From: a virus
Strand: one strand, 5' to 3'
DNA length: 47,359 nucleotides
Virus record (IMG/VR): IMGVR_UViG_3300019124_000088
Span: 1-47,359 of that record
Of the stretch, positions 22,862 to 30,247 are shown piece after piece. The notes under the pieces are model-generated. The model saw only the letters and a list, made by a program, of their open reading frames with translations. It was not told where the DNA came from and searched no databases. The position numbers were made by a program, and so were the translations under genes. Every line of letters begins with the position of its first letter. Position 1 is the stretch's first letter.

Positions 22862-24910
22862 TTAGCGGCGTCCCATCCAGTCGTCGGTGCGGTCGCCGAA
22901 CCAGGAGGATTCCTGTTCGGCTGGAGGAGGCCCATCAGCCGGCGGCAGCGCGGGCGCACCGGACGGCTCCTGTTCGGTCGCGACGCTCTGCGTAGGCGTG
23001 AAGAGGTCGACCTTCAGAAGCTCGTCCGGCAGCCCCCGTGCCCGCGCCAGCGCGGCCCATTCCTCAGGTGTCATGGTCGACAGCCCAAGGTATTCGGCGA
23101 GTGCGTCGTTGTAGACAGCGCAATCGAAGAAGTGATTGTCCGGGCGCAGCGGCACCCATCGGCGTCCAGTGACCCGGCCCTTGACGATGATGTCCTCAAG
23201 CCCCTCGGCCGTGAGCTGCTTGAAGAACTCCTCGTCCTGCCACGTTCCGAAATGGCAGTAGCCATCCGGGTCCGTGAGTTTGCCGGACTTGACGCCCTCC
23301 TTGTGCAGGTCGGCGTAGTAGCTGCCCTTGAGCGGCCACGTGCCGACACCCCACTTCTTGCACCCCTGCTTGACCTTGCGGCCGTCGAGGTCGATGTCGA
23401 CAAGCACCGGCTGACCGATGGCCGGTTTGCCCCAACCCTCGTCGCCCTTCAGCGCGAGAATGAGATCTCGGCCAGTGGCCGGGTGCGGTCGCTGAGTATT
23501 GCGCACCCAGGCGTAGACCACATGGGTGCGATAGCCGGAATCGATGCCGAGCGCGTCGATGGTCCGCATGCGCCCGAAGGCGTCCGGGTATTTCCGCTCC
23601 AGCACCTGCTGACGCAGCTTCTGGAACGCCTCACCGTCGGGGGTTGACGTATCGCCGTCGAGATAGAGGGCCTCCACCACCCACCGCTCCCGATTGGAAG
23701 CATAGGCAGTAACCATCACCCAGATGCCGCGCATCTGCACGTCGGCGGATGCCACCAGGATGAGACCGCGCGGGGGCACATGCCCGCGTTTCATCCCCTC
23801 CTCGCGGCGCTCCATCAGCTTGACGTGATCGGGCGCGTTGCCGGTGAACTTGAACGGCAAGCCGAGATTGAGGTTGTAAAAATCCTTCTTGGCGCTTTCC
23901 GACTTCTGCGCCTTGATCCAGTCCTCGGCGATGGCCTCGTAACTCATCATCAGCGAGATGAAGGCATCGATGTGAAACCCAGGGTGACGATCGGGATCGT
24001 CGAGCATCGGGATCCACCGGCCGGCCTTCACGCCCGCGACCCGCTCGGCCTCGGAAATTTCGTGGCCGCAGGAGTGCACGTAGACACTTTTGTGCGGCTG
24101 CTTCTCGTTGACCTTGAAGCGCTCGAAGGAATGCACGAACAGCCGCTGGCATTCCGGGCAGGTCAGATTCCAGTAGCGCTGATCGGAGCGCTTGAAACTC
24201 CGGTCGATGCGGCAATGGCCGGGCATCTCGCCGAGCTCGTCGCCGGTGTCGATTTCCGGCGTCGAGATCTCAAGGATCTTGTAGCTCTTGGTCCGGCGGA
24301 AGGCGGTGAAGCGCCCGAAAAACAGTGTCTCCGGATCGCCGAAGCCGGGGATGTCCTGCCACTTCGACAGTTCGTCCTTGACCCCTTTCTTCGCCGTCTT
24401 CGACGAGAGGTCCATGACGGTATTGGCGTTGGCGAGCCAGATGCGTCCGCCCGGGAAGACTTTTTCATAGGTAGTCGACCCGGTGCCGGAGCGCGAGGTC
24501 TGCGGCACGATCACCTGACGGTTCGTTCGCTTCTGCCAGGCGTCTATCAGCGGCTGAAGCTTGCCACTGTTGAGGTCGCGCAGCGCGTCGATGCCCGGAA
24601 CTCCGTAGAGCAGGTTCGCCGGTTCGCGCTCTGACACGTAGAGGGTCCAGCCCAGCGCCAGGATTGAAGCGCCGGTCTGCTGCGACTTGCGCACCGTGAC
24701 CAGATTGCACGGGTGATCTTCCGACAGGCAGTCGGCGATCTCGACTAGGTACGGCGCTCCGGCCGGATCCCACAACTCGCCGGCGAGAGGGCCGTCGACA
24801 AGCTCCAGGTTCTCCGCCAGCCACTGTGATAATGGCATCGGACGCGGCGGCCGGATGCTCTCAGCGAGCCGCTCGGCCAGAAGCCGCAGGGCAGAAGGAT
24901 GTCCGCTCAT
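22862..24910 (-). CDS. Large terminase subunit, lambda GpA family
   Basis: 682 residues. The N-terminal ATPase domain begins with LSQWLAENLELVDGPLAGELWDPAGAPYLVEIADCL and has a GpA-type Walker-like motif VRKSQQTGAS (near 74-83). The Cys-rich insertion (CPECQRLFVH ... HSCGHEI, about 265-295) is typical of GpA. The C-terminal nuclease has the acidic strand ASADVQMRG and IDALGIDSGYRTHVVYAW. The family packages DNA and cuts cos sites, so packaging is expected to be cos-type. It overlaps the small subunit by 4 bp. Confidence 0.92.
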   Translation of the reverse strand: MSGHPSALRLLAERLAESIRPPRPMPLSQWLAENLELVDGPLAGELWDPAGAPYLVEIADCLSEDHPCNLVTVRKSQQTGASILALGWTLYVSEREPANLLYGVPGIDALRDLNSGKLQPLIDAWQKRTNRQVIVPQTSRSGTGSTTYEKVFPGGRIWLANANTVMDLSSKTAKKGVKDELSKWQDIPGFGDPETLFFGRFTAFRRTKSYKILEISTPEIDTGDELGEMPGHCRIDRSFKRSDQRYWNLTCPECQRLFVHSFERFKVNEKQPHKSVYVHSCGHEISEAERVAGVKAGRWIPMLDDPDRHPGFHIDAFISLMMSYEAIAEDWIKAQKSESAKKDFYNLNLGLPFKFTGNAPDHVKLMERREEGMKRGHVPPRGLILVASADVQMRGIWVMVTAYASNRERWVVEALYLDGDTSTPDGEAFQKLRQQVLERKYPDAFGRMRTIDALGIDSGYRTHVVYAWVRNTQRPHPATGRDLILALKGDEGWGKPAIGQPVLVDIDLDGRKVKQGCKKWGVGTWPLKGSYYADLHKEGVKSGKLTDPDGYCHFGTWQDEEFFKQLTAEGLEDIIVKGRVTGRRWVPLRPDNHFFDCAVYNDALAEYLGLSTMTPEEWAALARARGLPDELLKVDLFTPTQSVATEQEPSGAPALPPADGPPPAEQESSWFGDRTDDWMGRR

Positions 24911-25524
24911 GGGGCATGTTCCGGCGCCGACGGCGCTTCATCGGTGGCGGGCGCGCTCTCGGCCAGAGCGGCGAGAGCCTGCGCCACATCCTGCCGCATC
25001 CTCGCCGCCACGTTCTTGAGCCCGACGCGGAGGCCATGTGCGCCCTCGCGGGCGACGGCCGCGGCGAGATCGTCGGTGGCGTTGGGCAGGCGATCGATCA
25101 CCCGCACGATGTCCTCGCCCACGCGGGCAATAGCATCGAGCAGGGCATCGACCCGCACCAGCCTTTTCTTGAGTTCGTCAAGTTCGATGCGTCGGCGCTC
25201 GGCCTCATGCCAGGTCTTCTGGCGCAGCGCCTCGTCATAGGATTCGCTTTTAGGCAGGTCCTGCGCTTCGTTCTTGCGCGGCGCCTGTGCCTTCGAGGGA
25301 TCGCCATAACGACCACTCAGGTGATCGTATTCGGCGACGTTCACGGCCTGAATACGCCCCTGCCCGTCCCGCTCGACCGTGAGGCCGTGACGCTCCACGA
25401 GCGTTTTTACTTTCTTAGAGACCGCTTGTCTCGAGACGCCGTCGCGCTCCGCGATCTGGGACACAGACCACATGACGGTGCGCGGTGCGTCAACCGCAGT
25501 TGTCACCGTCGTCAACGTCGTCAA
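24907..25524 (-). CDS. Small terminase-like protein with HTH
   Basis: 205 residues. Residues about 18-50 are a winged-HTH-like element (WSVSQIAERDGVSRQAVSKKVKTLVERHGL), and the central part (95-175) is helical and charged. This is the pattern of phage small terminase subunits (gpNu1/DUF1441-like), which recognise the packaging site and recruit the large subunit. The start could also be at the internal ATG around residue 18, since the first 17 residues are Thr-rich and unlike the family. Confidence 0.75.
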   Translation of the reverse strand: MTTLTTVTTAVDAPRTVMWSVSQIAERDGVSRQAVSKKVKTLVERHGLTVERDGQGRIQAVNVAEYDHLSGRYGDPSKAQAPRKNEAQDLPKSESYDEALRQKTWHEAERRRIELDELKKRLVRVDALLDAIARVGEDIVRVIDRLPNATDDLAAAVAREGAHGLRVGLKNVAARMRQDVAQALAALAESAPATDEAPSAPEHAP

Positions 25525-25576
25525 CCCTGAATTTGGAGGTGGATTACTGGCAGAATTTCGGGAGCGATCTCGCCCG

Positions 25577-25614
25577 CGAGGGGGTGGGGCCCGGGAAGGA
25601 CCCGCACCCCCTCG
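25577..25614. repeat. Large G/C inverted repeat next to small terminase
   Basis: CGAGGGGGTG (25577-25586) and CACCCCCTCG (25605-25614) form a perfect 10-bp stem. GGG/CCC extends it past a single bulge. It lies in the 117-bp gap between the small terminase start and the Z-like gene stop. No U tract follows. Possible roles: terminator of the upstream gene, or part of a cos/packaging recognition region. Confidence 0.5.
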
Positions 25615-25641
25615 GGGCGCATGAGGTAGGCGTGGCCTCGG

Positions 25642-26250
25642 TCAAAGCAGACCCTCGATCTGCATAAGGATATCCATTTCATGCTCGAGCCTCTTGGGCA
25701 GATCGCTCTGCACGACTTGGAAGAACGCCGCCTCTGTTGCACCCTGCACCATCTCCTCAGGGATAGTGAGGTTGGACTTAACCTTCTCGATCTTACCCCG
25801 CCACTTGCCACCCTCCACGTTGCGGAACACATGTCCGCCGAGCTTGGAGATGCCGACCCGGTTGGGGTGAAGGCCGCCACGAATAAACGTGCCCGGGTAC
25901 AACCGGCGTTTGCCCCATGGTTTGGCTGAAACACCTTTTCGCACCTCACGTGCATCAAAGTACTTCAGCGAAATGTTGCCGCCGCGAGATTCGATGATGT
26001 AGGAGGAGCGCGCATCCAGCCGCCCGATTTTGGGATTCCCGTACTTGACCGGGTTCACCTTCAGAGCCCGAACGATAACTTTGCGCTTGAGCCCCGTCTG
26101 CTTGGTCAGGCTGCGGATCATCGCCGTGCGAGCCTTCGCCCCGGTATGGTTCAGCGCGCGGCCGATAGCCAGCGGCGCATTTTCTCCCAGAGCTTCGAGC
26201 TTGTTGGCAAACCGTGTGAGATCCACCGTATCGACCTTGATCTCGATCAC
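25642..26250 (-). CDS. Minor tail protein Z-like (GPZ) protein
   Basis: 202 residues: N-terminal IEIKVDTVDLTRFANKLEALGENAPLAIGRALNHTGAKARTAMIRSLTKQTGLKRKVIVRAL resembles prophage minor tail protein Z/HK97 gp10-like proteins, which have an ALNxT motif and basic helices. The middle is a basic beta segment (RGGNISLKYFDAREVRKG). It sits before the terminase genes instead of with tail genes, which is unusual. Tail completion is inferred from family resemblance. Confidence 0.65.
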   Translation of the reverse strand: MIEIKVDTVDLTRFANKLEALGENAPLAIGRALNHTGAKARTAMIRSLTKQTGLKRKVIVRALKVNPVKYGNPKIGRLDARSSYIIESRGGNISLKYFDAREVRKGVSAKPWGKRRLYPGTFIRGGLHPNRVGISKLGGHVFRNVEGGKWRGKIEKVKSNLTIPEEMVQGATEAAFFQVVQSDLPKRLEHEMDILMQIEGLL

Positions 26251-26270
26251 ATGACCCGCCCCCGAAACGC

Positions 26271-26297
26271 AAAACCCCGGCGCGGAGCCGGGGTTTT
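26271..26297 (-). terminator. Strong, probably bidirectional terminator
   Basis: An 11-bp perfect inverted repeat: A4C4GGC at 26271-26281 and GCCG4T4 at 26287-26297, loop GCGGA. With A and T tracts at the stem base it can work on both strands. It separates the early left operon (ending 26344) from the Z-like/head module. Confidence 0.88.
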
Positions 26298-26343
26298 CTT
26301 GACCTGATTGACTGTGACCAGAATAGCGTCAAGGGGGCATCTG

Positions 26344-27105
26344 TCAAATCGCCTTTTTCCTTCGCTTCTCCAAGAGTTTAGCATGGGTAGCCTCGCACAT
26401 CGGGCCGATGTCGATGATCTTTTTTTCGCGCTGTTCCTCCCACCAGGGCGCCGCCGGGGCGCGCGGGCCGGTGACAGTGAAGAGCTCCAGCTCGCCTGCG
26501 AGTTCCTCCGCCAGGGCCGCCAGCGCGGCGCGCCACACGTGGTAGCGCGCCCGCGCCACGCTCACCTCCTGCGCAGAAATCTCGGCAGCCTCGTGATCCG
26601 GCACGTGCCGCCCGCGCGCATCGATGCGCATCGGTTGCCCCGGTCGCCAGCCCTCGTATACGTCGGGCCTGTCGCCCCGCTTGGCATGCAGCACGACGAG
26701 GGCCGATGTCACGGCCCGCTCCACCGGGCGGGCGGGACCATCCGCCTGCCGCACCTCGAAGCCGCGCGCCGTCTTGCGGATGGAAAAGCCCAGCGCCTCC
26801 TCCTCCGCCCGGTCCCAGACCTGCGCATGATCGTCGCCTGCCTCGATGAACATCTCTTCCAGGCGCAGCACCGCCGCGTGCACCCGGTCGGCATCCTCGT
26901 GCGCTGTCGAGCCCGGCGCGTCCATGCCGGCGCCCGTAGTCGGGATGAGCAGCCCGAGCTCGGCGATCATCTTCAACGCCCCGAAGCCCGGAGACCACGC
27001 CGGCGGCGGCTCACGGTCCTCCCGCAGCAGCGTGGTCCGGTCGATCACCATGTCCCTATAGGCCCAGATCAGCAGATCCTCGATATCGATTGTCGCCTTT
27101 TCCAT
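26344..27105 (-). CDS. Unassigned phage protein at the early/late boundary
   Basis: 253 residues from the ATG at 27105; the open frame extends to 27195, but the extra codons are read from the iteron array. Acidic N-terminal half (KATIDIEDLLIWAYRDMVID...), internal LRLEEMFIEAGDDHAQVWDRAEEEALGFSIRKTARGFEV, and a C-terminal helical region ending in basic KLLEKRRKKAI. I do not recognise a family. It is the last gene before a strong terminator and lies between replication and head genes. That is where a late-gene regulator would fit, but no sequence evidence supports that role. Confidence 0.7.
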   Translation of the reverse strand: MEKATIDIEDLLIWAYRDMVIDRTTLLREDREPPPAWSPGFGALKMIAELGLLIPTTGAGMDAPGSTAHEDADRVHAAVLRLEEMFIEAGDDHAQVWDRAEEEALGFSIRKTARGFEVRQADGPARPVERAVTSALVVLHAKRGDRPDVYEGWRPGQPMRIDARGRHVPDHEAAEISAQEVSVARARYHVWRAALAALAEELAGELELFTVTGPRAPAAPWWEEQREKKIIDIGPMCEATHAKLLEKRRKKAI

Positions 27106-27121
27106 AGCCCCTAATCCTGTT

Positions 27122-27433
27122 GCGAGAGTTGCGAGGGTTGATCGAGGGTTTTCAAAAACCCTCGCAACCTCATTTTCTTCAACACCTTCATACATTTAGT
27201 TACTTTTCTACGAGGGTTGCGAGGGTTTGTCCCATATACATGAGAATTTTCATCGTCTTAGAAACCGTCCCCCGTAGCCCCAAAACATATACATACGCGA
27301 GGCGAAACCCTCGCAACCCTCGCAGAACACGCGCAACCCTTTGATCATGCTCACTTATGTGGTTTGCGAGGGTTTCGTATAACCCTCGCAAACCCTCTCA
27401 ACCCTCGAAAGAATACACGCGTACGCGAGGGTT
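27122..27433. repeat. Iteron array, probable phage origin of replication
   Basis: This 340-bp gene-free stretch holds 13 copies of GCGAGGGTT or its complement. Perfect copies start at 27131, 27157(-), 27219, 27306(-), 27315(-), 27366, 27381(-) and 27425; one-mismatch copies start at 27122, 27142, 27210, 27391(-) and 27400(-). Several are in tandem at 9-bp steps. Two inverted pairs occur (27143-27164 and 27366-27389). AT-rich DNA at about 27170-27209 could be the unwinding element. It lies directly behind the primase-helicase gene. Confidence 0.8.
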
Positions 27434-27445
27434 TCGGCCATCGGC

Positions 27446-30247
27446 TCAGTCGTCATAGGGGCTGCGGGGTTGCGCATCCGGGCGCGGTGGCACGTCGTGC
27501 AGCCGGCAATCAACGTACTGGCGGATGCGGCTCTTGTCGTCGCGGGCGAACTTGGTCTTCATCACCCGGCCGAACTTGGTCTCGAACACCGGCTTCTTCG
27601 CGTTCGCAATGCACCACGACACGTAGGAATCGTACATCACCCGTGCCGGCACATTCTCGCCGGGCGCCTTCTCCACGCAATCCGCCGCGAACTGCCCGAT
27701 CGGGTCCATCTCGTCGCGGTACTCCTGCGTGGCGGCCCTCACCTCGTCGGGCAGCACGAGTCCTTCCCTGAGGTAGGTAATGGCCCCTTCGACAAGCCAG
27801 TTGAGGATGCCGGACTGCTCGTCGGCAAAGCCGCTCACCACATCCTCGAAGTTGCCCTGCCGGCTTTCCTCCAGCGTCACCGGCCAGTGGATCACCGCGA
27901 TCCGGCGCCAGATGCCATTGTCGGTGCCGTCGATGCGCGGGAAGCCGTTGCCGGACATGTGCGCCTTGAACACGGGCTGGAACTCGAAGAAGCCCTTGAA
28001 CAGCGATCGCACCGGGATCTTCTCGCCGCCCGTGAGCTTCTTCACCAGGTCTTCCTGCACGGGCTTGTCCGCCGGCAACTCGAGCACGCGCACCACGCGC
28101 CGGCCGTAGAGCCGCGCAAGATCCGGGCTGGCGCCGGCGCCGGAGCGTTCCGAGGAGCCGACGATGGACTCCGACGGCAGGCCCACGGCGAGAGGCCCGA
28201 AGAGGCGCATCAGCACCTCCATGAAAACCGACTTGCCGTTGGCGCCGAGCCCATAGTGAAACAACAGCTTCTGAATCGGCAGCCCCAGCAGCCCGAGCCC
28301 GGAGAACACCTGCACGCAGCGGCGCACGCTCTCCACAGGCAGGAATTCCTCCAGGAACGCGGTCCATTTCGGGCACGTGGCCTGCGGATCGTAGATCACC
28401 GGCACGATATGGGTGATGTAATCCTCGCGCCGGTGTCCTTCGATCACCTCCACCCTGCCGGTCATGCGCGGCTCGTCGGAATTGGCGTTCTCGTCGTCGA
28501 CCATGCGCACGAAGCGCAGGGTATGCGCCTTGGTGGCGACGAGCATAGGGTCAGCGTTGAAGGCGTCCGGCCGGCGGGTGAGATGCGGCGCGGCGCAGGC
28601 GAGCATGGCCTCCAGCCTCGCCTTGTTCTTGGACGAGACGGCGAACTGCCGGCGCGCCTTCTTGCGCTTGTCCAGGGCCGCCCGGGCTTCCTTGCCGGCG
28701 GAAATCGATCGCTCCAGGTCGCGCACCTTCGCCTTGTCGGCATCGTTCCACTCGGACCGCCGGGTCTCCATTGCCGCAAGTTCCACCGCGGCTCGCTCCG
28801 CATCCGCCAGAAGACGCTTCTCATGCGGCAGGAAGGTGAGGAAATCGGCCTCCAGGGCAATGCGGCCGCCTATCTTCTGAGCGACCCGCAGGGCGGCGTC
28901 GTTGCCGCTGACGATGTCCCAATGCGTTCCGGTCCAGGCGAGGAAATCGAGATTGCGCGCGCCTTCCTGCTCCATCACGCACAGATCCTGCCCGAAATGC
29001 GCGATCAGTCGGCGACCGTTGTCGGTGTCGGAGTGATCGAGGGCCGCGCAGCGCTCCAGCACCTCGGGATCGACACCCGTGGCATCGGCATCCGATGGCC
29101 CGGCATCGCCATCCTCGTCGAAACGGTCACCGGAAGCGCCGCCGTCATCGAAGGTTCCCTCAGGCTCTTGAGACGGCGGCGCTGCGGGGCGCGCCTCAGA
29201 TCGAGGCGGCGCCAGACGCGCGCCCTGCTTGGAGCCGAATCGCTCGGCCCGTTCGCGGGCCTTGGCGGCCACGTCAGTGAGATCGCGCGGCTGCATCAGG
29301 CCTGCCTGGAAACCGGACTGAATCGTGTCGCGCACGGATTTCCAGCCATCATCCTTCACCAAGCCGCTGCGGTTGGCGGCATCCTCCAGCGAGGCCCGCA
29401 CCACGCTCTCGGTGAGCACGCCCGCCGCGACGAGCTGCGCGAGCGCGAAGGCCGCCCGGTTGAGCGCGTGGTTGCGCTGGCCGGATCCGGCGCGGGCCAC
29501 CTCCTGGATTTCCTTGTCCATGGCGGCAATGGCATAGCGGCGCACGCTGTCATCCGCCAGGTCGCCGGGTGACGGCGGCGGAGCGGGCACCCGCTCCCGC
29601 TGCCGGTCGCGGGAGAACTCCCCGCGTCGCAGGATCACGTCGAGCAGCCGCGGCGGCAGCGCGGGTGGGGGCTCGTCGTCGGGTTCCGCTTCCCAGGCGT
29701 ATGCGAGGCCGTCGACCATCACGGACGGCGGCACGATCACGTAGCCTCCCTCGCCACGAATATCCACATGCTCGCGGATCGCCTCGTCGATGCCATCCAC
29801 ATGCTTGAACAAGGCCGCACGGTTTCCGAGCTTCTCGCTCTCCGTCAGATCGGGATAGGCAAACCACAGGTGCAGCCCACCCGATTGCGTGCGCACCACC
29901 GGGCAGGGCGGCAGAACACCGCCGCAGAAATCTGTCACTGCCCGCAGCATCGTGTCGGCGGGAAACGTCTCAGGGTCGAGATCGAGCACCACGATGCCGG
30001 AGCGGGCACCCGTCGGCAGACCGATCAGAGCCTTGGGCCACCGCCGCCACCACTCGCGGATCTGCGCCCCATCCGTGGTGGCGAGGTACAGGCCTCCATC
30101 CTTCGCGCCGGGCTGCGTCTCCTTCGGAGTGAGCGGCCGCTTCGAGACGCCCTTCTCCTGGCTGGGCGAGCATGGGAACACAGGCCATCCGCGCGCCGCA
30201 TAGGTCAGCGCCATGCCAAGGAGAGGCGATTCCACGGGCGCGTTCAT
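27446..30247 (-). CDS. Primase-polymerase / SF3 helicase replication protein
   Basis: 933 residues. N-terminal prim-pol domain (about 5-200): RGWPVFPC, IVVLDLDPE with the metal-binding DLD (89-91), GGLHLWF (about 123-129), and DIRGEGGYVIVPPS. Residues about 450-560 are a charged helical/coiled segment. The C-terminal D5/P4 alpha-type SF3 helicase has Walker A GLGANGKS (about 663-671), then LPADKPVQEDLVKKLTGGEKIPVRSLFKG and GNGFPRIDGTDNGIWRRIAVIHWP. It should melt the origin and prime replication. The iteron array follows its stop; it overlaps the helicase-methyltransferase gene by 4 bp. Confidence 0.92.
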   Translation of the reverse strand: MNAPVESPLLGMALTYAARGWPVFPCSPSQEKGVSKRPLTPKETQPGAKDGGLYLATTDGAQIREWWRRWPKALIGLPTGARSGIVVLDLDPETFPADTMLRAVTDFCGGVLPPCPVVRTQSGGLHLWFAYPDLTESEKLGNRAALFKHVDGIDEAIREHVDIRGEGGYVIVPPSVMVDGLAYAWEAEPDDEPPPALPPRLLDVILRRGEFSRDRQRERVPAPPPSPGDLADDSVRRYAIAAMDKEIQEVARAGSGQRNHALNRAAFALAQLVAAGVLTESVVRASLEDAANRSGLVKDDGWKSVRDTIQSGFQAGLMQPRDLTDVAAKARERAERFGSKQGARLAPPRSEARPAAPPSQEPEGTFDDGGASGDRFDEDGDAGPSDADATGVDPEVLERCAALDHSDTDNGRRLIAHFGQDLCVMEQEGARNLDFLAWTGTHWDIVSGNDAALRVAQKIGGRIALEADFLTFLPHEKRLLADAERAAVELAAMETRRSEWNDADKAKVRDLERSISAGKEARAALDKRKKARRQFAVSSKNKARLEAMLACAAPHLTRRPDAFNADPMLVATKAHTLRFVRMVDDENANSDEPRMTGRVEVIEGHRREDYITHIVPVIYDPQATCPKWTAFLEEFLPVESVRRCVQVFSGLGLLGLPIQKLLFHYGLGANGKSVFMEVLMRLFGPLAVGLPSESIVGSSERSGAGASPDLARLYGRRVVRVLELPADKPVQEDLVKKLTGGEKIPVRSLFKGFFEFQPVFKAHMSGNGFPRIDGTDNGIWRRIAVIHWPVTLEESRQGNFEDVVSGFADEQSGILNWLVEGAITYLREGLVLPDEVRAATQEYRDEMDPIGQFAADCVEKAPGENVPARVMYDSYVSWCIANAKKPVFETKFGRVMKTKFARDDKSRIRQYVDCRLHDVPPRPDAQPRSPYDD

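Noticed and set aside
27143-27164. Hairpin formed by inverted iterons, considered as a terminator
   Set aside because: It consists of two iterons in opposite orientation and no T tract follows on either side; the origin explanation covers it.
27122-27433. CRISPR array
   Set aside because: Repeat units are 9 bp, in both orientations, without regular 30-bp spacers and without cas genes.
27470-29572. A 700-codon plus-strand open frame opposite the primase gene
   Set aside because: Shadow of the primase reading frame; no domain pattern and no start signals.
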